Positions 13,156 to 22,989 of a DNA stretch of 39,708 nucleotides are shown one piece after another. Both the position numbers and the translations under genes were made by a program. Location of the stretch: IMG/VR virus record IMGVR_UViG_3300031957_000962, positions 1-39,708 of that record; one strand, written 5' to 3'. Origin of the DNA: a virus. The stretch's first letter is position 1. Every line of letters begins with the position of its first letter. The notes under the pieces were generated by a model, which ran no database searches, was not told the origin of the DNA, and saw nothing but the letters and a program-made list of their open reading frames with translations.

Positions 13156-13285
13156 CTGGGTATGGAATCTCTGGTTGTTCGTTTAATCGTCTGGCAAAAT
13201 ACAGACAATCATTAACATTGGGGAATGTTTGGTCTTGATTAATTATTATTGTGCCTATCATATAGACTAAAGCAAACTCTATCAT
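13088..13285 (-). CDS. Small protein with hydrophobic N-terminus and two cysteines
   Basis: The 65-aa product begins MIEFALVYMIGTIII, a short hydrophobic stretch. The pattern F-x-x-V-x-D-C (Cys27) and A-Y-C (Cys54) follows, then a basic tail. The layout echoes the C-terminal half of the cysteine proteins at 1502 and 8431, so it may belong to the same loose group. Its start overlaps the stop of the 13282-13923 gene (ATGA). Probably exported or membrane-attached; no function can be named. The DUF1289 gene starts within its 3' part. Confidence 0.6.
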   Translation of the reverse strand: MIEFALVYMIGTIIINQDQTFPNVNDCLYFARRLNEQPEIPYPDAKFRKITAYCKPVPKRLQNRR

Positions 13286-13923
13286 TCATCTTTGGTTTTC
13301 CAAAAGTATTCATCCGTATCACCAAGTCTAAATTTTTGACCATTTTCAACCTGGTACTCTATTGTACTTACTTTGAAGTCTGGTTGCAATGGCTCTTGAG
13401 GTGTCAAAGAATTATCATAGACTCTCATTCTATTGTTTGGATACAAACAAAACTGTCCGTTCTTTAATTCTAAAAGATTAAATGATTTATGTTCTGCTGG
13501 TGTTTCGCTGGTAGAATAATCAATTACGTCTGGGTCTTGATGATAATTATCAAGAGTACAAATATATGTACCCGTCATTGTACCGTGATCCCTTGTTAGT
13601 ATCTCAAAGGACATTGATCCTATAAATTGTTTACAAATAGATACCACGCCATAATCCATGCAATTCCAAAACTGAAGATTGTAAAGATCCATATCTGTGG
13701 TCGGGGTATCGGGGCTCGATAAGAATGCTGAAATAGGTAGTTTGTCATACAAAGCACCATAATCAGGAAGGTAAGTTTCAAAATAAAAACTTCTGCCTGG
13801 AATAGATTTAGCACTAACCCAGACACCTTTTACGAATTCTCCATGTCCATCTTGATGATCCCTTAAATATTCTCGTCTAACCCATACGTCTACGGAGGGT
13901 AAGTTACAAATTAAAGTGGACAT
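13282..13923 (-). CDS. Conserved hypothetical late protein (213 aa)
   Basis: The product begins MSTLICNLPSVDVWVRREYLRD. It appears to be a beta-rich globular protein (GVWVSAKSIPGRSFYFETYLPDYGALYDKLP, MTGTYICTLDNYHQDP) with many aromatic residues. There is no signal peptide or membrane segment. It sits downstream of the endolysin and a 60-aa gene, each joined by one- to four-base overlaps, so it is a true member of the late operon. I do not recognise an enzyme family. It could be a virion or lysis-related protein. Confidence 0.7.
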   Translation of the reverse strand: MSTLICNLPSVDVWVRREYLRDHQDGHGEFVKGVWVSAKSIPGRSFYFETYLPDYGALYDKLPISAFLSSPDTPTTDMDLYNLQFWNCMDYGVVSICKQFIGSMSFEILTRDHGTMTGTYICTLDNYHQDPDVIDYSTSETPAEHKSFNLLELKNGQFCLYPNNRMRVYDNSLTPQEPLQPDFKVSTIEYQVENGQKFRLGDTDEYFWKTKDE

Positions 13924-14105
13924 TAATGCATAGTCACCAAAGGTAGTGAGTATGAAGTATCATGGTAGTCACCAGATTCAATAAAATCTCTTGTAACTAT
14001 ATGTCTTTTTAAAACACCCGCTTCTATTCTGTATGTTATTAGTTCTTGCCTAATAACACCTTCGGTGCTTTGTTCTAAACTATCTTTAAAAGGTCCATCT
14101 TCCAT
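13923..14105 (-). CDS. Small hypothetical late protein (60 aa)
   Basis: The frame is held tightly between two late genes by one-base overlaps (TAATG-type junctions at 14105 and 13923), which supports real coding. The product begins MEDGPFKDSLEQSTEGVIRQ and includes a beta-like segment (ELITYRIEAGVLKRHIVTRDF). No cysteine, signal or membrane segment is present. Function unknown; it may work with the adjacent 213-aa protein. Confidence 0.6.
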   Translation of the reverse strand: MEDGPFKDSLEQSTEGVIRQELITYRIEAGVLKRHIVTRDFIESGDYHDTSYSLPLVTMH

Positions 14106-14560
14106 TATATAATACCTTTCGTATATCCGTTTGCTCTTGTATATGTTAGCACATCTTTTCTATTAGCAACATCGTTGACATAAGATACATGCACCCAACC
14201 AGAGTTAGGGTCAATACCGTCCCAACATTCTAGTATTAATTGATCAAAGTTTAAATTGTTTTCTATATATTTTGCTAGGTCGTAATTACTTACGCCATAT
14301 ATTTCTATGTCTGCTGCTTCTCCATCGCAATGTTGTGAGGTGGATTTTGATCCAATGGCTTCACACAAAGCAACACTTCGATAGCCCGAATTGATATTGA
14401 TTGGCTTACCAAATGCTGATCTAACTCTTTCTAGTATATTATGACATAAAGATTCCATAGCCATAACATGTATTTCATTCGGTTTGTTGACTATGCCTTT
14501 TCTTTCGGCTGTCTGTGATTTAGTAAATTCTGTTAATGAAAAGTTGTCTGATAGTTTCAT
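14105..14560 (-). CDS. Peptidase M15 endolysin
   Basis: The 151-aa product matches M15A-type D-Ala-D-Ala or L-Ala-D-Glu peptidases. SGYRS (58-62) is followed by the zinc ligands H77 and D84 in SQHCDGEAAD and by H124 in GWVHVSY. The N-terminal segment LSDNFSLTEFTKSQTA is also typical. It would cut peptidoglycan cross-link peptides for host lysis. No signal peptide is visible, so a holin is expected; the single-membrane-span protein at 35815-36054 is a distant candidate. It overlaps the large ejection protein gene by four bases. Confidence 0.88.
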   Translation of the reverse strand: MKLSDNFSLTEFTKSQTAERKGIVNKPNEIHVMAMESLCHNILERVRSAFGKPININSGYRSVALCEAIGSKSTSQHCDGEAADIEIYGVSNYDLAKYIENNLNFDQLILECWDGIDPNSGWVHVSYVNDVANRKDVLTYTRANGYTKGII

Positions 14561-17500
14561 CTATTCCTCGCTATTTGCATATTTTTTAAAACGTCCTCTG
14601 GATTATCTCCTAAAATGGAAGGACTAACGGGTGTGCTCGAGCCAAATAAACTTGGAAATTTAGTACTGACATTATTTGTTGATGGTCTTGTAGCCAGTAA
14701 AGGAGCTGCCAAAGGACTGATAGGTCCTCTTGTTTGCTCACCTTCAGTCAAGTTAAATCTTTGAACTTTATTAAGATCAATAGGTCTAAACATTCCAGGT
14801 GCTTCCTTATCTAAAGGTTTTTTCTTAGCACTTAGCTTCAAATTATTTCTTAATAAGTAAGCTCTATTTAAAGCAGATGTTGGAATTCTAACATTCTTTT
14901 TTCTTAACTCTAACATTTTTTCCTTACTTGGTCTAAAAGGAACATATCTGTCCCTCATTAAAGCACTTCTTTCTTTTACACCCAAAGCAGAATCTTTCAA
15001 GACTTTTCTTATTAATCTATCCGAAGCTCCCAACTTTTTTATATCTTGAATATTTAATCTCATTTCTCTAAAGGTAGTTAATCTTGAATCATCTGCTTGT
15101 CTATAAGCTTCCATTATTTGATCTGTTGTAGGTCTTTCTTGACGAACAACTTGATTAAATATAGATGCAGCTTTGGATCTACTTTCTTTAAACTCTTGAG
15201 CTTTAAATCCTAGTATTCTTTCTTTATCAATAGTTTGAGTTCCAATACCAGTAAATGCTCTAAATAATTCACCTGCTGGTGTGTATTCTCTACCAGTTGT
15301 TGGCTCTTTCTTTTCTCCAAAACCGATACCTCTTGAAAGTCTACCAACTTCTATTCCTTTAACAGGAGAAGTAAGTTTTCCTCTTTCGATTGAACTTGCA
15401 ATTCCGATTTCTGATCCAATAGGCACTCTTACTGGTAGAATGCCAGGATTAAAGGTATTCATTATATGTACCATTGATTTTTCAAACTGTCTTAAACGGC
15501 TATCTTCTGTATTATAAACTTTAGCACCAGATCTTGTCTCACCATTTCTTCCAATCAAAGGAGCATTTACTGGCATAACATCGGCAACAGCCGAGAAGAT
15601 CATTGACTCGTCTAAGAAAGGATTAAAAAATTCAGACATAGATTCCCACATGGCTCTGGTTACAGTATCTGCAACGCCTTCTTTTAATCTACCACTTGTA
15701 TCCATGCCAGTAATTGCAGCTCGAATAGGTCTAAGTAATAAATCATATGGGTTGGTATGACTAAAATCAACAAATTCTAAATTACCTTTCTTGTCTCTGC
15801 CTACGGGTATAAACTGAGAGTTTCTCTGATATGGTGCAGATAATCTTTGTGCTGCTTTTATTTCTTCTTCATTTGTTCCTGTCATATATTGACCAAAATT
15901 TTGAACTGTAGAACCTATCGTACCGAAAGCAGTCATAGCACCCATCATTCGTCTAACACCAATTTCTCTTATAGCCGCTTCATTGCTTCCCATTTCTTTT
16001 AAAGCAACATTAATTGTGTTAAAACCAGTTCTCATTATTTCAGCTGGGAAAGATATAAAGTTACCTAAAGGTAGTTTTCTTAATCCTTTGATTGCTTCTG
16101 GAGTTAGATCGTAGTTAGGCACTAAGTTTCTTACATTATCCGAAGCAGTATTCTCAACCATTTCATCCATGTAATTTGCTATCTTTGAGTTAGTATCTAA
16201 GCCATCAAGCTTACCACCCATAGACATAATCAATCTTTTATTAGCATCGGCTCGAGCAGTGTTAATAAGAACACCTTGTCTCTTTATATCGAGATTTTCA
16301 AAATTTTTTCTACCAAACGAATTTATTCTTTTCTGAACTTCACTATTTATCATCTTTCTTTGAGCTTGTCTCAACTTATTCTTTTCAAAAGTGTAATTAT
16401 AAATTTTCCAAATATCATCACCACCTCTATACAAGTCTTCACTAAATTGTAAAAACTTACCAATGTATGGAATGTCTTTTGATCTTCGTATGTATTTTGC
16501 TCCTTGTTCAGGTGTGTCTGCTGCTCTTTCTATTTCCGTAGCAGTTTTTCTGTATCCTAACCCCTTTTGAATATTATCTAAAATCTCACGAAGGTTAGCT
16601 GAACTTCCGATAACACCTTGCTTCTGTAATTTAGCTAAGTAATTAAGTGATTCTTCATCTTGTTTAAAATCAAAGCCTAATGTTTTTACAGACCTTCCTG
16701 TGTCCACTATATCTCTTAATACCATGTCAACAGATTCAAATACGTTAGCACCCTTACCAATATTACCTTGAGCTAAAGCAAACATGGCGGCAGACGTTAC
16801 GTTTCTAACTTGAGTGTAAGGAGATAAAATTGTTTTAGCATATTGAGATACACCTTTCATCTTTAAGAAAGGAGCATATATAGCTCTTGCTATTTCTGTA
16901 GCAGAATTTTCAGATTGAACTTGAGTAGAAAGAGATTTATATAATGCTTTAGGAACAGCATAGCCGAACATGGCACCATATGGACTTGTGCCCATGATGT
17001 TTCTCTCATTTAAATTGTTACCTTCAGTTCTACCTAAAATATGTAAATCTTTTGTTCTTCTTTTTAACATTTCGAAGGCTTCAAATCTTTGTGCATCTGT
17101 TAGCTCATCGATGTTTACTCTTCTCCTAGAAGCATAGTCTTCCAACATTTTATTAGTGTCTATAAAAGCATCATTAATAAAATCTTGTTCTCTTTCCAAT
17201 TGATCTTCTGCAACGCCTCTTTGTCTTGCTTCATTGTTTCTAGCTCTAATATCATTATTAGCTGATCTGATAACGGCATTTCTTTCTGCTGTTTCTCTAA
17301 TAGATTTGTCTGCCATATTTTTGAATGTAGTGTAGTAAGCATCAGTTGATAAGAAACCAGAAAGTTCAGCTACAGTAGATATGTAAGCTTCTCTAGGGTC
17401 TTTTACTTGACCATAAATTTGTTGAATTATTTTGTCATCAACTTTAGTTTTATTTATCAAAGATGGATTAAGTCTATCAACTATATATCTAGTTGATGAT

Positions 17501-19164
17501 GGTGACTTATCAAAGCCTGCTCTGTCTTTAGCTAATTTAAAAACTTGATCTATATATATGTCTGCTTGTCTTTCGGTAATTGAGTAAGTTCCGTTTTTGA
17601 ATTCTTCTACATTGTCTGCACTAATTCTTATTTCATCAGATAACCCTGTCTTACTATTTAATATTTTTTGCATATGTTCAATATTAATAGCACTTCCTGG
17701 AGTTCCTTCTTGAGGAGCTCTACCTGTGATTTGAGCTTTGATGGCTTGTTTAGCTGAAGGAGTTACTTTGTAATTTTTATTACTAAATATTTGATATTTT
17801 CTTTGTAGATACCCACCAGAAGATATTTGTTCTCTAATAAGACGTTTAAAAGTTTCTTGATCCATGACCTTTTCAGATGCTCCAACTTCTGGTAAAGCTT
17901 TGAAAGCACCTGTCTTTTCCATTTGTTTAGATAAATTATCTATAACATTCTTTGCTTTTTCAAATTCTCTAAATAGCTCAATACTTAAAGGATTGTCTGG
18001 CGAAGAATTAAACTCATTAAATTTGGTTCCCTCTAATACATCCATAAAAGAATTCATTAATCTAACTTTTTGATTACCTGATAAGCCTCTTATGTCTTCT
18101 CTTTTTAATTCTTGGCTTATGGCATCATCAATATTTTTTAATTTTCTTTCTGCTATTTTCACATCGCCTTCAATAGCAGGAGCAATCAATGATCTCATCT
18201 TTGCAGTAACGGGATCTAGTAGTCCTTTATATGTTAATGTTGAGGCTACTTTACCAACGGCTGCATCTAAAGTATTCACAGATTCTCCAAGTTTAAATCT
18301 TTCTATAGAGCCTCCAAGTCTTTCTCCAGCTGCATCAATACCTTTTCTTGGAAGGTAAGAAACTATCTCTGACACACTGGTTCCACCCTTACCAACTGGA
18401 ATATTAGCAGAAGCTAAAGCAGTAGTTCCTTTTAAAAACCCTTTTATAGCACCTGGAATAACTGCCGTTGCTATTGCACCCTCGGCACCCATGTGAACCT
18501 TGTTCATGAACCTACGATAAGCATCCTCTCGTCCTTGGAGCCCGAGTCTTTTATCTGTTTGAAAAGGACCTTGTTCAAAAAAGTCAGATACAGTTTCAGT
18601 ATTATCAGTAGATACAATAGCATCTGCCAAACCTGCTGCACCAATTTGTTGAATAGCTATACCAGTTTTTCTGGCTCTGCTTATATTACCACCTTTTTGA
18701 GCAAGCTTTGCAGCTCGTCTAAAATTTTTAGTAACACCTAAAGTACCTTTGGCTACTAACCCTGCAGCACCTAAACCTGGTACACCAAACTGCACAAGTC
18801 CTTCGGTTATTTTTCCCGTCATACCTGCGGGATCAATACCTAATTTATTTCTAAGAGCTATGCCTTCTTCTTCAACATCTCGAGCTAATGTTTTTGTAAG
18901 ACCAGAGGCATCTGTAAGTATTCCAACAAGTTCACCTACACCTTGAAACATACCTATAACACCAGAGGCAACACCTTCACCCATCTCTGTTAGGAAACCT
19001 TCGTACTTAGGATTTTCGTATGTGCCTTTAGCAGCCGTGGATCGTGTTTCGGGAGCCGCTGGTTGTTTAGCTAAATGAGTTTTAATTCTGCTAAGAGCTT
19101 CTTCGTCAGAAACACCATCTTCGAAGGTATAGTCCACACCTCCGTAGTTCAGAGTCTTACTCAT
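14557..19164 (-). CDS. Large internal virion / DNA ejection protein (1535 aa)
   Basis: This is the largest gene. The product starts with a short conserved-looking domain (TLNYGGVDYTFEDGVSDEEALSRIKTHLA), then Gly/Ala-rich hydrophobic stretches near residues 70-160 (GVASGVIGMFQGVGELVG, GVPGLGAAGLVAKG). Long charged helical regions follow, with a Pro/Ser-rich tail. Size, position after other internal proteins and absence of fibre features fit the gp16-like ejection proteins of podoviruses. Those leave the capsid and build a channel through the host envelope. The hydrophobic segments could insert into membranes. I see no clear lytic transglycosylase active site. Confidence 0.75.
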   Translation of the reverse strand: MSKTLNYGGVDYTFEDGVSDEEALSRIKTHLAKQPAAPETRSTAAKGTYENPKYEGFLTEMGEGVASGVIGMFQGVGELVGILTDASGLTKTLARDVEEEGIALRNKLGIDPAGMTGKITEGLVQFGVPGLGAAGLVAKGTLGVTKNFRRAAKLAQKGGNISRARKTGIAIQQIGAAGLADAIVSTDNTETVSDFFEQGPFQTDKRLGLQGREDAYRRFMNKVHMGAEGAIATAVIPGAIKGFLKGTTALASANIPVGKGGTSVSEIVSYLPRKGIDAAGERLGGSIERFKLGESVNTLDAAVGKVASTLTYKGLLDPVTAKMRSLIAPAIEGDVKIAERKLKNIDDAISQELKREDIRGLSGNQKVRLMNSFMDVLEGTKFNEFNSSPDNPLSIELFREFEKAKNVIDNLSKQMEKTGAFKALPEVGASEKVMDQETFKRLIREQISSGGYLQRKYQIFSNKNYKVTPSAKQAIKAQITGRAPQEGTPGSAINIEHMQKILNSKTGLSDEIRISADNVEEFKNGTYSITERQADIYIDQVFKLAKDRAGFDKSPSSTRYIVDRLNPSLINKTKVDDKIIQQIYGQVKDPREAYISTVAELSGFLSTDAYYTTFKNMADKSIRETAERNAVIRSANNDIRARNNEARQRGVAEDQLEREQDFINDAFIDTNKMLEDYASRRRVNIDELTDAQRFEAFEMLKRRTKDLHILGRTEGNNLNERNIMGTSPYGAMFGYAVPKALYKSLSTQVQSENSATEIARAIYAPFLKMKGVSQYAKTILSPYTQVRNVTSAAMFALAQGNIGKGANVFESVDMVLRDIVDTGRSVKTLGFDFKQDEESLNYLAKLQKQGVIGSSANLREILDNIQKGLGYRKTATEIERAADTPEQGAKYIRRSKDIPYIGKFLQFSEDLYRGGDDIWKIYNYTFEKNKLRQAQRKMINSEVQKRINSFGRKNFENLDIKRQGVLINTARADANKRLIMSMGGKLDGLDTNSKIANYMDEMVENTASDNVRNLVPNYDLTPEAIKGLRKLPLGNFISFPAEIMRTGFNTINVALKEMGSNEAAIREIGVRRMMGAMTAFGTIGSTVQNFGQYMTGTNEEEIKAAQRLSAPYQRNSQFIPVGRDKKGNLEFVDFSHTNPYDLLLRPIRAAITGMDTSGRLKEGVADTVTRAMWESMSEFFNPFLDESMIFSAVADVMPVNAPLIGRNGETRSGAKVYNTEDSRLRQFEKSMVHIMNTFNPGILPVRVPIGSEIGIASSIERGKLTSPVKGIEVGRLSRGIGFGEKKEPTTGREYTPAGELFRAFTGIGTQTIDKERILGFKAQEFKESRSKAASIFNQVVRQERPTTDQIMEAYRQADDSRLTTFREMRLNIQDIKKLGASDRLIRKVLKDSALGVKERSALMRDRYVPFRPSKEKMLELRKKNVRIPTSALNRAYLLRNNLKLSAKKKPLDKEAPGMFRPIDLNKVQRFNLTEGEQTRGPISPLAAPLLATRPSTNNVSTKFPSLFGSSTPVSPSILGDNPEDVLKNMQIARNR

Positions 19165-20804
19165 TAGGATTTACCTTGGCTCAAGTCAACAGAACTGTTT
19201 TTAAATAATTGAGGAAACATTTTTATTGGAGCAGAACCCACTTTAATTTCTCCATCATCATCTAGTTTATCCTCTATAAGATACCTTTTAACCTCAGCGT
19301 AGGGTATTGAATTTATATCAATTAGAGCTCCTTGATCGGTATACTGTCTAACTAGAGCCAACAGAGTTTCGGCTGCTGTGTCAGGTCTGTCTTTAGTGTC
19401 TTTTATCCACTCTTTTTGAATTTTTTGCCACTGGTTTTGAAAAGTACCATCATTGTTTTTCCCGTCTTCTGTAAAAACAACACCAACACCAGCTACAGAC
19501 TTACCTTTATTGATTTCTATATTTTTTTCTGTGTCTGTTTTTCTGTATGTTCTAGTATTATCGTAAATATCTTTGGCAATCTTTATACCCTCTGGAGTAA
19601 AAGAATATGTATTTGGATCAGAGATGTCTACAGTATCCATAGTAAATCCATCTTTAGGTTTAATTAAACCTAACATGAAAGGAGTAGAAATAGCTTTGTT
19701 GTTTATAATAGTATTCTTTAAGGCTGCTTTAATTTTATTATCACTTAGTCTTTCTGTTTGATCCATCTTTTTAAGTTCAACCAAATAGTTAAGATTAAAT
19801 TTCTTTTGTTCAAATTCTGCGTTAGCTTCGGCTATTCCGTCAGCTCTCATCTGTCCAACTTCTGTTGAAGTTATATTAAAAATCTTCGCTTTCTTATCTA
19901 ACTCTAATGCTTCTTTTGCTAACTGCTCTGATCGTTTAGTACCTAATAATCGATACATAACATTGGTTGATTCTTTTCTGTCTGCTCTAAGATCATCTTT
20001 TAAATCACCGACATCTTTTCCAAAACTTTGTAAGCCTGCACCTAAACCTTTGGATATGTTAGTCAAGGCATTAGAGCTTTCGCCTGCGGCAACTTGTAAC
20101 CCAGCATTCATTAAGTTAAACCAGAAAGCTTGTCTTCTGTCGGAATCATAATTTTTTTCTAAATCTCTAGGATCATAGCCGAGTAACTTAATACCCTCAT
20201 CATAAACATCATCGAGACTAATCTCTTTGCCTTCTTTAGTAAGTTGACCAGTTAAATCATTAATCGCTTTATTGTATGTTGTGCCTGCAATATCAGTGTC
20301 TTTAAAATCTTTAGTTGTAGCAGTGGCTACCTTTTGCATAGCATTTGTTACTTCTTGATTTGCACCGATTAGAGCTGGATCTTCTGCTGCTGTTAAATCT
20401 TGCTTACCCCTAAGATTAAAATTTTTACCAAAAGGCATTAACTTGTTTACATCAAACTCTTCTTTCTTTTCGTTGTCTAAAATATTTTTATTAGTATCAT
20501 TAATATTAGGTTTTACTTCTGAAAGAGAAGTATCGACATTTTTATTTTCTAATGCTTTTTTGTCTTTTTCTTCTTTTAATTTATCTCCTATTTTAGAAGT
20601 ACCAATCTCTCCTAATCCAAGGTCTTCGCCAGGACTCTTAAATAGTTGAAATTTAGGAGTGTTATACATAGGGATTTCGGGAACACCACCAAGCTTGTAC
20701 CCCTTAACGGCACCCATCAACTCTGGCGATGATGCAAGAATACCCATAGGTTGTTTAGACATGCCCGCTTGACGAAACATTTTTCTTTGTAAAGGATCAT
20801 TCAT
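19164..20804 (-). CDS. Internal virion protein (546 aa)
   Basis: The product begins MNDPLQRKMFRQAGMSKQPMG, a short N-terminal pattern (MFRQAG, QPMGILAS) found in marine phage structural proteins. A Lys/Asp/Asn-rich, probably flexible stretch covers about residues 60-130. A helical body (about 150-340) and a mixed alpha/beta end follow. It sits between the 1535-aa ejection protein and a Gln/Ala-rich protein, joined by one-base overlaps. This suggests an inner-core or ejection role. No enzyme motif is visible. Confidence 0.7.
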   Translation of the reverse strand: MNDPLQRKMFRQAGMSKQPMGILASSPELMGAVKGYKLGGVPEIPMYNTPKFQLFKSPGEDLGLGEIGTSKIGDKLKEEKDKKALENKNVDTSLSEVKPNINDTNKNILDNEKKEEFDVNKLMPFGKNFNLRGKQDLTAAEDPALIGANQEVTNAMQKVATATTKDFKDTDIAGTTYNKAINDLTGQLTKEGKEISLDDVYDEGIKLLGYDPRDLEKNYDSDRRQAFWFNLMNAGLQVAAGESSNALTNISKGLGAGLQSFGKDVGDLKDDLRADRKESTNVMYRLLGTKRSEQLAKEALELDKKAKIFNITSTEVGQMRADGIAEANAEFEQKKFNLNYLVELKKMDQTERLSDNKIKAALKNTIINNKAISTPFMLGLIKPKDGFTMDTVDISDPNTYSFTPEGIKIAKDIYDNTRTYRKTDTEKNIEINKGKSVAGVGVVFTEDGKNNDGTFQNQWQKIQKEWIKDTKDRPDTAAETLLALVRQYTDQGALIDINSIPYAEVKRYLIEDKLDDDGEIKVGSAPIKMFPQLFKNSSVDLSQGKS

Positions 20805-21805
20805 TATGTTGCCCTCGACCCACCGAATAAATTACCAAAACTGCCCGCTGATCCTGCGGCACCAAGACCTGCAATACCTAAACCTAACAGTTGAGAACTG
20901 GTGCTTGGACCAGGGCTCGTGGTTGTAGAATAAGTTTGTTGTAGAGACGGAACACCTCTGAAGATATCAGACATGAAACCAACTTGTTGATAAGGTAATG
21001 CTTGTTGTGCAAGTGTGTTTGACCTTGCTGCATCAAGTTCTTTCTGTGTTTGACCTTGACCAAGTGCACCAACACCTAATAATGAGTTTACATCTTGAAC
21101 ACCCATTTGTTGTCCTAGTTGTCCTAATCCCGCCGTTGCCGTTCCTAGTTGTCCTATTGATTGACCAAGTGCACCAGTTGTTTGACCCAACTGTCCAGTA
21201 AGTTGAGCTTGTCTTAATTGCTGTTGTGCTGCTTGTTGTGCGGCATTTTGTGCTTGAGCAAAACCTTGAGATCTTAATTGTGACCCAGTTCTTGCTTGTT
21301 GATCCATAACATTTCTTGCTATTTCTGCTTGTGCAATACCTTGTCTTGACCCACCAAAAGCACCTGCACCCACGGCACCTGCACCTAGTTGGTTTTGTTG
21401 CATTTGTCCTTGTCTTGCTATATCTGCTTGTTGTGCTGCAATAACGGATTCTGTGAAAGGATCCATAAAGTCTTGATAAGAAGTAGGTGTATAGTCTGCT
21501 TGTCCAGCTCGATCTATCGCAGTTCCTATAGTTCCAAGTCCAGTACCAAGAGCCTCGATTCCCGTTCCAAGAGCTTGAGACCCTTGTTGGAGATATGGTT
21601 GAAAAGAACCGACACCTTGCATTGCACTTGTTATAGCTTGTTGTTGAGCATCAGAAAGACCAGCTACTTGCTGATCAGCATAAGGCATTTGTGAACCTTC
21701 ACCCGTTAATGCTTTTGCACTAGCAAATATATCAGCTAAGTAATCTTCTTGAAAAGGAGCTAACCTTACAACTTGTTCTTGTTTAACTTCTTGTGGATCT
21801 GCCAT
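20804..21805 (-). CDS. Gln/Ala/Gly-rich internal virion protein
   Basis: The 333-aa product is rich in Gln, Ala and Gly with quasi-repeats such as GTGIEALGTGLGTIGTAI and LGQTTGALGQSIGQLGTA. The N-terminus contains LAPFQEDYLADIFASAKAL. The Gln/Ala segments (around 130-215) should form amphipathic helices, as in ejection proteins such as T7 gp14 or gp15-type components. The C-terminus is Gly/Ser-rich and hydrophobic. It overlaps both neighbours by one base. It probably belongs to the ejection apparatus with its neighbours at 14557 and 19164; this rests on composition and location. Confidence 0.65.
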   Translation of the reverse strand: MADPQEVKQEQVVRLAPFQEDYLADIFASAKALTGEGSQMPYADQQVAGLSDAQQQAITSAMQGVGSFQPYLQQGSQALGTGIEALGTGLGTIGTAIDRAGQADYTPTSYQDFMDPFTESVIAAQQADIARQGQMQQNQLGAGAVGAGAFGGSRQGIAQAEIARNVMDQQARTGSQLRSQGFAQAQNAAQQAAQQQLRQAQLTGQLGQTTGALGQSIGQLGTATAGLGQLGQQMGVQDVNSLLGVGALGQGQTQKELDAARSNTLAQQALPYQQVGFMSDIFRGVPSLQQTYSTTTSPGPSTSSQLLGLGIAGLGAAGSAGSFGNLFGGSRAT

Positions 21806-22575
21806 TATGCGGCTCCTTCTAATTGTGACATCATGTCATACATTCTTGCAGCACCGACATTTCTATCCCCACCGCCTGCACCACGAACTGCTTTTGCAGT
21901 TAAAACAAACTCACCATCTGATAATCTAGCAGGAACAGAATCGGATGTTCCTGTTCCAGGCCCTTCAACTTCGCCTCCTGCCGCCGCAAGAATGCCTACA
22001 TCGTCCTCATCGTTTCGTCTGTTTCTATTATCTTCAAAATATTGTCTACGCTCATCTTCATCATCTAAATTATACATCTTATCGCCAATTCGTCCATACC
22101 CTAGTCTAGTTTTACCTACTGGGTAATCACGCATTTTTTGACCAGTTTTTTGTTCTTCTTCACCACCTGCTAAACCTGCTAAACCTAAACCTGCTATACC
22201 AGCAGTTAATGCTTTGTTGTCTTTTACAAAATTACCTATTTGATTTAAAACTCCACTACCACCAGCTTCTTGTATTGCTGAAATGGGAGTTGTGGTTGTT
22301 TGATTCATCATCATTTCTGGACCCGATATATTACTCATGCTTCCAGTGGATGCAGGTAATTTTTCAAAACCTTTACCATATCCACTCATATACGCAGTAC
22401 CACCTGCAAGTGCTGCATTTAATAAAGCTTGTTCTGTGTCTTGACCAGCTGCAAGAGAACCGATACCCGATCCAATTGAAGCCCCTATTGGACCACCAAA
22501 GTACATACCAATACCCGCTCCGATAATCGGTGCAGCTTTCTTTAGTGTCTTAGTGATGTTCTTAAAAATACCCAT
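21805..22575 (-). CDS. Glycine-rich virion protein with DGEFVLTAKAVRGAG motif
   Basis: The 256-aa product begins MGIFKNITKTLKKAAPIIG, a basic amphipathic helix. It then has GxxxG-rich hydrophobic stretches (GAGIGMYFGGPIGASIGSGIG) suited to membrane insertion. The C-terminal segment GTGTSDSVPARLSDGEFVL and TAKAVRGAGGG is a recurring element of marine phage structural proteins. It lies at the head of the ejection-protein group, after a 36-base gap. A membrane-penetrating ejection role is plausible but inferred. Confidence 0.65.
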   Translation of the reverse strand: MGIFKNITKTLKKAAPIIGAGIGMYFGGPIGASIGSGIGSLAAGQDTEQALLNAALAGGTAYMSGYGKGFEKLPASTGSMSNISGPEMMMNQTTTTPISAIQEAGGSGVLNQIGNFVKDNKALTAGIAGLGLAGLAGGEEEQKTGQKMRDYPVGKTRLGYGRIGDKMYNLDDEDERRQYFEDNRNRRNDEDDVGILAAAGGEVEGPGTGTSDSVPARLSDGEFVLTAKAVRGAGGGDRNVGAARMYDMMSQLEGAA

Positions 22576-22611
22576 AGTCTATACTACCAATTAATCGTTT
22601 ATTTTTCAATC

Positions 22612-22989
22612 CTATAACGCTGTTGTACTTCTGTTCTGTGCATATTCTTGTATACTTGCTACAACATGTAATCTGTTTCCTGTTGCTGCTTGAACTTTTA
22701 ATATTTCTCCACCTTGTAAGACAAGACTATGTGTTAATAGCTCAACTGTAGCATTAGCACCCACTGCTGCAACTTTAAATAAACTGAAAACATCACTACC
22801 GTTTGTAAGTGTTACTGTAAGTGTGTCTGCATTACCAGAATCTTCTGACACTAAAATAGAATTAACAACAGAAGCATTAAACTCTGCTCCACTAGGTGCA
22901 GTATATAAAGTAACCACACCAGTGCCTGTTAAATCTGCTTTTGCATTTGTTATATTTTGTATGTACTGAGGTATTGCATTAATTAACAT
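22612..22989 (-). CDS. Small beta-rich virion protein (125 aa)
   Basis: ATG 22989 overlaps the stop of the upstream tail gene as TAATG, which fixes the start; a frame reaching 23040 has no support. The product (MLINAIPQYIQNITNAKADL) reads as a beta-sandwich, with segments GVVTLYTAPSGAEFNASVVNSILV and DTLTVTLTNGSDVFSLF. It resembles the small structural proteins that accompany phage tail tubes or decorate virions. No cysteine or catalytic motif is seen. Confidence 0.7.
   Translation of the reverse strand: MLINAIPQYIQNITNAKADLTGTGVVTLYTAPSGAEFNASVVNSILVSEDSGNADTLTVTLTNGSDVFSLFKVAAVGANATVELLTHSLVLQGGEILKVQAATGNRLHVVASIQEYAQNRSTTAL

Noticed and set aside
18092-18946. Several plus-strand frames antisense to the ejection protein gene
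   Set aside because: They are short, without ribosome sites, opposite a continuous 1535-codon gene.
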